DNA from: Clostridiales bacterium
GTDB taxonomy: Bacteria > Bacillota > Clostridia > Christensenellales > Aristaeellaceae
Direction of reading: 5' to 3'
Length of the DNA stretch: 10,989 bases
NCBI GenBank assembly: GCA_004557905.1
Contig: SFFH01000081.1
Coordinates: forward strand, 1-10,989
A model generated the notes under the pieces. It saw nothing but the letters and a program-made list of their open reading frames with translations, was not told where the DNA came from and made no database searches. Positions 1 to 5,690 of this stretch are shown here, piece after piece. The translations under genes were made by a program, and so were the position numbers. Each line of letters opens with the position of its first letter. Position 1 is the stretch's first letter.

Positions 1-100
1 GTGCATACATTGTACTTGGTTAGGTTCGGCCATGGCGGCGCCCAGTGGGCGCAATAAAGCCATGGCCGAACGCCCGGGAGAGTAGGACGTTGCCGGATCC
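1..100 (+). rRNA. rrf: 5S rRNA, 3' part (left-truncated), with an inserted hairpin in helix IV
   Basis: The segment ends with a block close to the 3' end of bacterial 5S rRNA: CCGGGAGAGTAGGACG (74-89), then TGCCGG. The start matches the loop E/helix IV 5' strand (TTGTACTTGG, 10-19). In ordinary 5S a short loop joins these two strands. Here about 50 nt intervene: a perfect 13-bp inverted repeat (24-36 with 59-71) encloses a second hairpin, GCGCCC-AGT-GGGCGC (38-52). The insert therefore reads as an apical extension of helix IV. A strong terminator follows directly. The 5' half of the gene would lie left of the window and cannot be checked. It could instead be a 5S-derived repeat fragment like the two copies downstream. 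Confidence 0.55.
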
Positions 101-141
101 CAAATGAAAACCTCTAGCAAGAGCTAGGGGTTTTTCATTTG
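101..141 (+). terminator. Strong intrinsic terminator after the 5S-like gene (possibly bidirectional)
   Basis: A long hairpin has arms 101-118 and 123-141, almost fully complementary (one G-U pair and one extra T), with an AAGA loop. The 3' arm carries GGGGTTTTT and the 5' arm begins with an A-rich run, so it could also stop transcription from the right. Its place right after the 5S-like 3' end fits the end of an rRNA operon. Confidence 0.8.
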
Positions 142-180
142 GGCCGGATGATGATGTACTCCTTCGGATTGTCTCCAGCC

Positions 181-275
181 AATGTGCATACATCGTACTT
201 GGCTAGGTGAGCAGGCGGCGCGCCCAGTGGGCGATGCAGCCGACTGCGAACGCCCGGGAGCGACATGACGCAGAA
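181..275 (+). repeat. Degenerate 5S-like module, copy 2
   Basis: The first 28 nt (181-208) match copies 1 and 3 almost exactly (AATGTGCATACATCGTACTT then GGCTAGGT). The conserved inner hairpin CGCCC-AGT-GGGCG lies at 221-233 and the conserved block CGAACGCCCGGGAG at 247-260. The long outer arms seen in copy 1 are gone, and the 5S 3' end (GAGTAGGACG) is scrambled after about 260. No 5S 5' half lies upstream (142-180). A weak GAGC-TGGG-GCTC hairpin followed by TTTT at about 285-300 may be a relic terminator. Best read as a 5S-derived pseudo-module. Confidence 0.6.
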
Positions 276-340
276 CAGCTTGAGCTGGGGCTCTTTTCAT
301 ATCCCATCGGTAGGGTTTTTATTATCCAGTCATCCCAACC

Positions 341-535
341 AATGTGCATACATCGTACTTGGCTAGGTTCGGCCATGACGGCGTCCGTGGGACCGGAGCC
401 TGCCGCGCCCAGTGGGCGAAACAGGCAGGCGGAGTGTCGGGAATCGCAAGGAGCGGCAGCATGCCGCGACTATGCGAGTTCCCCGGGCCGCAGAGAAGCC
501 ATGGCCGAACGCCCGGGAGAGGTTGACGCTGCCTC
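341..535 (+). repeat. Degenerate 5S-like module, copy 3, with an enlarged insert
   Basis: It starts with the same AATGTGCATACATCGTACTT at 341-360. The outer inverted-repeat arms are retained (GTTCGGCCATG 367-377 with CATGGCCGAAC 500-510), but about 122 nt lie between them, against about 22 nt between the 13-bp arms in copy 1. Inside is a stack of GC-rich hairpins: GCCTGCC 398-404 with GGCAGGC 424-430, enclosing the shared CGCCC-AGT-GGGCG (406-418), and further on GCGGCA-GCA-TGCCGC. The 3' block GCCCGGGAGAG (511-521) is kept, after which the 5S end is degraded. No complete 5S can be assembled here. Confidence 0.6.
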
Positions 536-536
536 C

Positions 537-551
537 GATCAGGAGATGATC
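537..551. other. Small hairpin in the region before the deacetylase gene
   Basis: GATCA-GGAGA-TGATC is a perfect 5-bp stem-loop just after the third module. No T-run follows, so it is not a typical terminator. Apart from this and the promoter at 620, I see nothing else in 536-657. Confidence 0.3.
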
Positions 552-619
552 CAGAGGTGTTTCCCGCAAAACGTACTGCAAGCGACTTTCATCAAACGCT
601 GTGCATTTGGCTTTTGATG

Positions 620-628
620 TGCTATAAT
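620..628 (+). promoter_or_regulatory. Extended -10 promoter for the PIG-L deacetylase gene
   Basis: TGC-TATAAT is a perfect -10 hexamer (623-628) with the TG of an extended -10 (620-621). No good -35 lies 16-18 bp upstream; TGTGCA at 600-605 is the nearest. Transcription would start about 634-636, leaving a leader of only some 23 nt. Confidence 0.55.
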
Positions 629-657
629 AAGCAATCATACAAAAAACGGGTGAGCAT

Positions 658-1797
658 GTGAAGAGGATCATTACCGTACTCGTGTTTTGCCTGCTTCTGT
701 CGGCGGGCTGCGCATGGGCTGAATCGGCGCGGGAAATCACGGCGGAGTGCGCCATTTCCGGCGCATCCAGGGGCACCCTCGAGCAGATGCGCGACGGCAA
801 ATACTTTACCAGCTGGCTGGGACCAAACGGCGGCGCGCTCCGGGTGACGGCGCCGCAGGGCGAGGCCATCCATGGCGTGTACATTCAATTCTATGAGGAC
901 GGCTGCACGTTCGACGTTCAGGTGCGCGGCGGTGCGGACGAATGGGTCAGCGCTGCTTCCTGCGAAACTGCCTACCTGACCGGTTACGCGGCGCTTCCTC
1001 AGGGCGCGCAGGAGATCCGGATTCTGCCCGGAGAAGGCGGTACGCGACTGTCGATTGCGGAGCTGCACGTCTTCGCGGACGGGGAGACGCCCGATTGGGT
1101 GCAGCGAGTGCTCGCCGCGCATCCGGATGACGAGCTGCTCTTCATGGGCGGCACGATTCCCTATTACGCGGGTCAGCGGCAGATGGCCGTGCAGGTGGCC
1201 TATCTGGTGCCGTCCATGCCGTACCGTGAGCTGGAGCTGCTGGACGGCCTGTGGCTGTGCGGCGTGCGCAATTATCCCGACCTGGGGCCGTTCCCGGACC
1301 GGTACAGGCTGTATGTGCGCGAGATGTATCAGGAAAAGGGCTGGAAGGAGAGCCGCGTGCTGCGCTATGTGGCCGGGCTGTTCCGGCGCTATCAGCCGGA
1401 GGTCGTCGTGACGCATGATGTGAACGGCGAATACGGCCATGGCGCGCACAAGGTGGCGGCCGACGCAGCACAGCGCTGCATCGCCCTGGCGGCGGATGCC
1501 TCCTGGCAGGATGAGCAGCTGGCGGTTCAGGAGCCCTGGCAGGTGCAAAAGCTGTATCTTCACCTGTATGATGCGGGGCAGATCCGCATGGACTGGCGCG
1601 TGCCGCTTGAGGCATTCGGCGGGAAGACCGCGTTTGACATGGCCGAAGCGGCGTTTGCCTGCCATACATCCCAGCAGAAGACGGATTACCATGTGGAAGA
1701 CTTCGGGCCGTATGACAATGCGCTGTTCGGCCTGGCCTACTCCGCGGTGGGCGAGGACACGGCGGGGGACGACTTCTTCGAGCACATCGCAAGGTAG
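658..1797 (+). CDS. Secreted PIG-L (GlcNAc-PI de-N-acetylase) family deacetylase
   Basis: A 379-aa protein likely to remove an N-acetyl group from an amino sugar outside the membrane; the substrate is unknown. A signal peptide (residues 1 to about 21) has KR, a hydrophobic core and an AWA cleavage site. An imperfect lipobox (SAGC, Cys18) leaves a lipoprotein possible. Residues about 30-140 look like a beta-sandwich, perhaps of the F5/8 (discoidin) binding type. The catalytic domain begins at VLAAHPDDELLFMGG, with the family motif AHPDDE at 154-159. A second motif, HDVNGEYGHGAH, lies at 253-264; His155, Asp158 and the HxxH histidine are the expected zinc ligands. The GTG start follows from the signal peptide; the ribosome binding site is weak (GGGTGA). 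It has its own promoter, and dapF starts about 100 bp later. Confidence 0.85.
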   Translation: MKRIITVLVFCLLLSAGCAWAESAREITAECAISGASRGTLEQMRDGKYFTSWLGPNGGALRVTAPQGEAIHGVYIQFYEDGCTFDVQVRGGADEWVSAASCETAYLTGYAALPQGAQEIRILPGEGGTRLSIAELHVFADGETPDWVQRVLAAHPDDELLFMGGTIPYYAGQRQMAVQVAYLVPSMPYRELELLDGLWLCGVRNYPDLGPFPDRYRLYVREMYQEKGWKESRVLRYVAGLFRRYQPEVVVTHDVNGEYGHGAHKVAADAAQRCIALAADASWQDEQLAVQEPWQVQKLYLHLYDAGQIRMDWRVPLEAFGGKTAFDMAEAAFACHTSQQKTDYHVEDFGPYDNALFGLAYSAVGEDTAGDDFFEHIAR

Positions 1798-1895
1798 ACG
1801 CGGCGTCGCTTCCGAATCTTTTTTGCGGGTGCAGGAAAGCGGAGAATGCGGCGCGAATTGGATACACTGCAGAACGTCGGGAAGGATGGATGCCC

Positions 1896-2738
1896 ATGAG
1901 GTTTACCAAAATGCATGGCCTGGGCAACGACTATGTCTATGTCAATGCGCTTGAGGAGCAGGTTGACGATCCGCGCGCGCTGGCGGTCGCCATCAGCGAC
2001 CGGCACTTCGGCGTCGGCAGCGACGGCCTGGTGCTCATCTGCCCGAGCGAGGCCGCGGATTTCAAAATGCTCATGTACAACGCGGACGGCTCACAGAGCG
2101 AGATGTGCGGCAACGCGAGCCGCTGCGTGGCCAAGTATGTCTATGATCGCGGCATGACGGACAAGACCATCGTGACGCTGGAGACGCTCGCGGGCATCAA
2201 GACCCTGCACCTGACGGTTCGGGACGGCAAGGTGGACACGGTGCGCGTGGACATGGGCGCGCCGCAGCTCTTCTGCGAGCAGGTGCCGTGCCTGCTGGGC
2301 CGTGGCGTGGTGACGCGTGCGAGGATCGAGGCGGAGGGCCGCGTGTTTGAGATCACACCGGTGTCGACCGGCAATCCGCACGGCGTCATCTTCCTTGACG
2401 AGCCGGTGGAGGGGTTTGATCTGAACCGCTACGGTCCGGCGCTGGAAAGGCACCCGGCATTTCCACAAAAAGCAAATATCGAGTTTGTCAATGTCCTCGC
2501 GCGGGATCGCCTGCGCATGCGCGTCTGGGAGCGCGGCAGCGGCATCACGCTGGCCTGCGGCACGGGTTCCTGCGCGGTGCTGGTGGCGGCGAATCTCTGC
2601 GGCCTGGCGGACAGACGGGCGGCCATCGTGCTCGATGGCGGCGAACTGGCCAATGAGTGGGACGAGGCCACGGGTCATGTGTTCATGACCGGCCCCGCGA
2701 CGCATGTGTTTGATGGCGAATACGACCTGCGCAAGTGA
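1896..2738 (+). CDS. dapF: Diaminopimelate epimerase
   Basis: Converts LL- to meso-diaminopimelate in the cytoplasm, the step before lysine and the peptidoglycan cross-linking residue; the reaction is PLP-independent. The protein is 280 aa, a normal length. It opens with the family signature MRFTKMHGLGNDYVYV. The two catalytic cysteines are Cys71 (ADGSQSEMCGNASRC) and Cys221 (ITLACGTGSCA), one in each half of the pseudo-symmetric fold. I chose the start at 1896 because it fits the family N-terminus and lies about 10 nt after GGGAAGG; an ATG at 1890 is in frame but only 4 nt from that site. In the second motif the usual GxGET is GSGIT. The next gene starts 20 nt after the stop, so co-transcription is likely. 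Confidence 0.95.
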   Translation: MRFTKMHGLGNDYVYVNALEEQVDDPRALAVAISDRHFGVGSDGLVLICPSEAADFKMLMYNADGSQSEMCGNASRCVAKYVYDRGMTDKTIVTLETLAGIKTLHLTVRDGKVDTVRVDMGAPQLFCEQVPCLLGRGVVTRARIEAEGRVFEITPVSTGNPHGVIFLDEPVEGFDLNRYGPALERHPAFPQKANIEFVNVLARDRLRMRVWERGSGITLACGTGSCAVLVAANLCGLADRRAAIVLDGGELANEWDEATGHVFMTGPATHVFDGEYDLRK

Positions 2739-2758
2739 CCAGAAAGCGAGGAAGGCCC

Positions 2759-3355
2759 ATGACGCTCGTTTCCGATGCGATGATCTTTGCTGCCTGCGCC
2801 CACGACGGGATGCTGCGAAAGGGCACGAATGTGCCGTATATTGTACATCCGGCGGAGGTGGCGGCGATTGCCTCGACGCTCACCGACGACCCGGAGATCC
2901 TCGCTGCGGCGGTGCTGCACGACGTGATCGAGGACTGCGGCGTGAGCTGGCAGGAGCTTGCGCAGCGCTTTGGCGCGCGCGTGGCGGAGCTGGTGCTCAG
3001 CGAGACGCAGGAGCGCTGCGGCGACCCGCGCATGACCTGGGAGGCGCGCAAGCGCGCGGCGATCGCGCAGATCGCCAGGGGCGACCATGCGTCAAAGATC
3101 ATTGCGCTGAGCGACAAGCTGAGCAACATGCGGGCGATTCGCAGGGATTTTGAGCGCGACGGAGAGCGCACGTTTGACAGGTTCCACCAGCACGACAAGC
3201 GCAGGCACGCCTGGTATTACCGCAGCTGCGCGTCGCTGCTGAAGGACGAGCTGGGCGAAACGGACGCCTGGCGCGAGCTGAACGAGCACATCGGGCATGT
3301 GTTTTCGGAGGATGACGCGGAATCATGCTTACAGAAAGCGGCGTACGCCGGATGA
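2759..3355 (+). CDS. HD-domain protein, small (p)ppGpp-hydrolase-like (MESH1/SpoT hydrolase type)
   Basis: A 198-aa protein made only of the hydrolase module of RelA/SpoT proteins; the synthetase, TGS and ACT domains are absent. Metal ligands are visible in family order: His30 (YIVHPAEVA), His54-Asp55 (AVLHDVIED) and Asp119 (IALSDKLSNMR). Glu58-Asp59, the catalytic pair of the hydrolase, are present. Family members remove the 3'-pyrophosphate from (p)ppGpp, and some act on other nucleotides, so the substrate here is inferred. The ATG at 2759 follows GAGGAAGG with good spacing; an in-frame GTG at 2735 overlapping the dapF stop lacks a ribosome binding site. The acyltransferase gene starts about 10 nt after the stop, so the three genes probably form a transcription unit. 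Confidence 0.8.
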   Translation: MTLVSDAMIFAACAHDGMLRKGTNVPYIVHPAEVAAIASTLTDDPEILAAAVLHDVIEDCGVSWQELAQRFGARVAELVLSETQERCGDPRMTWEARKRAAIAQIARGDHASKIIALSDKLSNMRAIRRDFERDGERTFDRFHQHDKRRHAWYYRSCASLLKDELGETDAWRELNEHIGHVFSEDDAESCLQKAAYAG

Positions 3356-3365
3356 AGGACAGATG

Positions 3366-4373
3366 ATGCAAAGGGAAAAGCGAACCAGGCTGCGCTGGCT
3401 GGATGCCGCGCGGGGGCTGGCCATGCTGCTGGTGATGATTGGCCACACGGTGCCGGGCAACGAGACGGTGATCGGCGCGCTGTACACGTTTCACCTGCCG
3501 CTGTTTTTTGTGATCTCCGGCTATGCGTCGCGCCCCGTGCGCGATGGGCGTGCGTTTGCGCGTCGCCATGTGCGCAGCTTTTTTCGGCTGATCGTGCCGT
3601 GCGTCGTGCTTCAGATGGGCCTGATGGTTTACTTCTGCCTGCTCGAGGGCAATCTGAGCGCGGGCAGGCTGATCGGGCTGGAAAAGCGGGCCATCCTGCA
3701 GCTGTTCTGGGCGAGCGCACAGAGCGTAAGCGGCAGGCCTGCGCTGGGCATCCCGTGGTTCATGTTTGCGCTCTTCTGGGGACGGATGCTCTTTGACCTC
3801 CTGCGCATGATGCTTAAGCGGCACGCGGCGCTGGCGTGCGTGCTGGTTTCGGCGGCGGGCCTCGCCATCGGAACAGCGGCGTATCTTCCTCAAAGTCTGG
3901 ATCTGGCGATGGTCTCCGTGCTGTTCCTGTGCGCGGGCGAGCAGCTTCGCAGGATGGACGCGCTGAGCCCGCGCGCGCGGCGCGGCGTGCTGCTCGCGGC
4001 GGCGCTCGTGTGGGCGTTGGGCCTGTGGCAGGGGGTGCGCATCGATATGGCGGTGCATCAGTACGGGCCGTACGGCCTGGGCATCCCCGTGAGCCTCTGC
4101 GCAAGCGCCGTCGTCTGCGCGCTGATGCAGCGGTTGGACGGGTGCGCTCCGCTCTCCGTGCCGCTGGCCTTCGTGGGCCGCATCAGTCTGACGGTGTTCC
4201 TCGTGCACCATGTGGACGATTACTTCATGGACTGGTGGTACAGGGAAAGCTGGGGACTCTGCTGCGTGAACCGCATCGTGGTCGTGGTGGGCATTGCCGC
4301 GCTCGTCCATGCCGCGGCGTGGGGCGTCCGGCGCGCAATCGGAGGGATGCGGCGCAGCCGGGAGAGCAAGTGA
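3366..4373 (+). CDS. Membrane acyltransferase family 3 (fucose 4-O-acetylase-like)
   Basis: An integral membrane protein of 335 aa with several hydrophobic segments, expected to transfer an acyl (often acetyl) group to a cell-surface carbohydrate. Family motifs are clear near the N-terminus: RLRWLDAARGLAMLLVMIGH (residues 8-27, with the key His27), then FHLPLFFVISGY (42-53). A basic stretch (RRHVRSFFR) follows, and further membrane helices run to a basic C-terminus. The length and N-terminal motifs resemble the NolL/fucose O-acetylase group more than OatA, which carries an extra SGNH domain. ATGs at 3363 and 3366 both lie after GAAGGA; the second has better spacing. The gene may be co-transcribed with dapF and the HD gene. 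The acceptor is unknown. Confidence 0.85.
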   Translation: MQREKRTRLRWLDAARGLAMLLVMIGHTVPGNETVIGALYTFHLPLFFVISGYASRPVRDGRAFARRHVRSFFRLIVPCVVLQMGLMVYFCLLEGNLSAGRLIGLEKRAILQLFWASAQSVSGRPALGIPWFMFALFWGRMLFDLLRMMLKRHAALACVLVSAAGLAIGTAAYLPQSLDLAMVSVLFLCAGEQLRRMDALSPRARRGVLLAAALVWALGLWQGVRIDMAVHQYGPYGLGIPVSLCASAVVCALMQRLDGCAPLSVPLAFVGRISLTVFLVHHVDDYFMDWWYRESWGLCCVNRIVVVVGIAALVHAAAWGVRRAIGGMRRSRESK

Positions 4374-4382
4374 TTTTTTTCC

Positions 4383-4411
4383 TTGACAGAAGCGGACGTA
4401 TCCTGTATGAT
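4383..4411 (+). promoter_or_regulatory. Near-consensus sigma-A promoter of the carAB leader
   Basis: TTGACA (4383-4388), a 17-bp spacer and TATGAT (4406-4411) make one of the best promoters in the window. It lies only 10 bp after the acyltransferase stop codon, and no terminator separates the two. Transcription should start near 4418, leaving a leader of about 190 nt before carA. Confidence 0.8.
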
Positions 4412-4420
4412 AATCAATTA

Positions 4421-4443
4421 GGCAATGATGCCAGATGGATGGC
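4421..4443 (+). other. Two mutually exclusive small hairpins at the start of the carA leader RNA
   Basis: GGCA (4421-4424) can pair with TGCC (4429-4432), or TGCCA (4429-4433) with TGGCA (4439-4443). The same TGCC cannot be in both stems. They sit at the 5' end of the transcript, upstream of the leader ribosome binding site. The stems are short, so chance is possible. Confidence 0.3.
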
Positions 4444-4475
4444 AAAAGTGAATCGCCAGGGAGGGAGAGGTCAGG

Positions 4476-4544
4476 ATGACGTGGAGGATGAATTCCGCAA
4501 ACGCATGCATGCTGACCGCATGTTCCCGTTTTTGTTTCGCATGA
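4476..4544 (+). CDS. Leader peptide of the carAB attenuator (22 aa)
   Basis: A short ORF starts MTWRMNSANAC and ends SRFCFA. It is preceded by a strong purine-rich ribosome binding site (AGGGAGGGAGAGG, ending 5 nt before the ATG). Its stop codon TGA (4542-4544) lies one base before the carA-leader terminator stem. A ribosome finishing this peptide would cover the terminator's 5' arm and prevent the hairpin. The last codons are U-rich (CCCGTTTTTGTTTCGC in the RNA-like strand). The layout resembles the pyrBI leader of Escherichia coli, where UTP shortage slows polymerase and couples it to the ribosome. No run of arginine codons is present. The function is inferred from layout only; no homologue is known to me. 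Confidence 0.55.
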   Translation: MTWRMNSANACMLTACSRFCFA

Positions 4545-4545
4545 C

Positions 4546-4571
4546 AACCGCCTTTTTGGCGGTTTTCTTTT
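4546..4571 (+). terminator. Intrinsic terminator inside the carA leader (attenuator)
   Basis: AACCGCC (4546-4552), a TTTTT loop and GGCGGTT (4558-4564) form a perfect 7-bp stem that runs into TTTTCTTTT. It lies between the promoter and carA, about 40 nt before the carA start, so it must be bypassed for carAB to be expressed. No strong upstream antiterminator sequence was found by eye; ACCGC at 4515-4519 could compete for the 3' arm. Confidence 0.8.
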
Positions 4572-4611
4572 GCCCGTCAAGGAATCGTGTTTCATAAAAA
4601 GGAGAGATCCG

Positions 4612-5688
4612 ATGGCAACTTTGATCCTGGAAGATGGTTCCCGCTTTGAGGGAACCCTGTTTGGCCATAAGCAGCCGGCGACGGGCGAGGTCGTCTTCAT
4701 GACCGGCATGTCCGGCTATCAGGAGATGCTGACCGATCCGGCCTACCGGGGACAGATCGTGTGCATGACGTATCCGCTGATCGGCAACGTGGGCGTGAAC
4801 GATCTGGACTTTGAGAGCGGCTGTGTGCAGGTATCCGGCCTGGTCGTGTCCGAGCTGTGCGAGCTGCCGAGCAACTGGCAGATGAAAAAGACGCTCGACG
4901 AGTTCCTTGACGAGCAGGGCGTGACCGGCATCTGCGGCGTGGACACCCGCGCGCTGACCCGGCATATCCGCGATAACGGCGTGATGCGCGGCCGCATCGT
5001 GGCCGGCGAGGCGACGGAGGAGGACATCGCGGCGTGCAGGGCGTTCTCGCTGCACGGCGAGGCGATCGAAGCCTCCTGCAGGGAGCGCCATGACGTGAGC
5101 ACGGCGGGCGACGTGAGGATCGCGGTGCTGGATCTGGGCATGAAGCGGAGTCTGACGAACTGGATCGTCAGGCGGGGCGCGCAGGTGACCGTCTTCCCGG
5201 CGCTGACCGGCGCGCAGGAGATTCTTTTAAGCGGCTGCGACGGCGTGCTGATCTCCGCCGGCCCGGGCAACCCGGAGGACTATCCGCAGATCGTGGAGAC
5301 GGTGAAGGCGCTGATGGCGGCAAAGCCGGTCATGGGCGTGGGCCTGGGCCACCTGCTGATGGCGCTGGCCAGCGGCTGCCGGGTGGAGCGGATGCGCTTT
5401 GGCCACCATGGCGGCAACCAGCCGGTCAAGGATCTGGCGGCGGGCACCTGCGCGGTGACCAGCCAGAGCCACCTGTACGCGGTCAGCGGCGATGCGCTGC
5501 CCGAGGGCGTGCGCGTCAGCCACATCAACTGGAACGACAGGAGCATTGAGGGCCTCGTGTACGAGGGCAGGGATGCGTTCTCCGTGCAGTTCATCCCCTC
5601 GGGCCTGGGCGGTCCGTTCGATACGACGGCGCTGTTTGACAATTTCCTCAAAACGGTTCGCGCGAACCGGGAAAAGGCAGGTGTGTGA
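4612..5688 (+). CDS. carA: Carbamoyl phosphate synthetase small subunit with an inactivated glutaminase site
   Basis: A 358-aa protein that aligns over its whole length with CarA, which normally hydrolyses glutamine and passes ammonia to CarB. The N-terminal small-subunit domain is clear (LILEDGSRFEG, GYQEMLTDPAY, GVDTRALTRHIR). The class I amidotransferase fold follows (ISAGPGNPEDYP, FGHHGGNQPVKDL). The nucleophile position reads MGVGLGH where the family has GICLGHQ, so Cys becomes Gly244. The C-terminal motif reads QFIPSGLGGPFD where the family has HPEASPGPHD, so the catalytic His and Glu become Ile328 and Ser330. Glutamine-pocket residues also differ (GHQ to GHL, SQNHG to SQSHL). Glutaminase activity is therefore not expected; a structural role in an ammonia-using enzyme is inferred. 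The ATG follows AAGGAGA at good spacing. carB starts 2 nt after the stop. Confidence 0.9.
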   Translation: MATLILEDGSRFEGTLFGHKQPATGEVVFMTGMSGYQEMLTDPAYRGQIVCMTYPLIGNVGVNDLDFESGCVQVSGLVVSELCELPSNWQMKKTLDEFLDEQGVTGICGVDTRALTRHIRDNGVMRGRIVAGEATEEDIAACRAFSLHGEAIEASCRERHDVSTAGDVRIAVLDLGMKRSLTNWIVRRGAQVTVFPALTGAQEILLSGCDGVLISAGPGNPEDYPQIVETVKALMAAKPVMGVGLGHLLMALASGCRVERMRFGHHGGNQPVKDLAAGTCAVTSQSHLYAVSGDALPEGVRVSHINWNDRSIEGLVYEGRDAFSVQFIPSGLGGPFDTTALFDNFLKTVRANREKAGV

Positions 5689-5690
5689 CG

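Noticed and set aside
1..535. CRISPR array or insertion sequence as the explanation for the repeats
   Set aside because: Repeat and spacer sizes are irregular, no transposase or cas gene is present, and the conserved blocks match 5S rRNA strands.
207..617. Open frames across the 5S-like modules
   Set aside because: They follow inverted repeats and rRNA-like blocks, have no ribosome binding site, and their composition is not protein-like.
622..1785. A 387-codon minus-strand frame opposite the PIG-L gene
   Set aside because: The plus strand carries a signal peptide and the AHPDDE and HGAH motifs in frame. The minus frame shows none and would start in the dapF leader.
1798..1889. A promoter or terminator between the PIG-L gene and dapF
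   Set aside because: A run of six T after CGAATC has no proper hairpin, and no pair of -35/-10 boxes with good spacing is visible. Whether dapF is co-transcribed with the PIG-L gene stays open.
4451..4470. PyrR-binding loop in the carA leader (CCAGGGAGG fits CCNGNGAGG)
   Set aside because: The flanking bases do not fit the ARU...YU stem of the known consensus, and the block also serves as the leader ORF ribosome binding site. Without a supporting stem I do not call it.
3099..4709. A 536-codon minus-strand frame opposite the HD gene, acyltransferase and carA leader
   Set aside because: It is rich in His, Pro, Arg and Ala and crosses two genes, a promoter and a terminator. It has no recognisable domain.
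5685..5690. GTG at 5685 as the carB start (overlapping the carA stop)
   Set aside because: ATG 5691 lies at better distance from GGCAGGTG and gives the usual CarB N-terminus MPKK.
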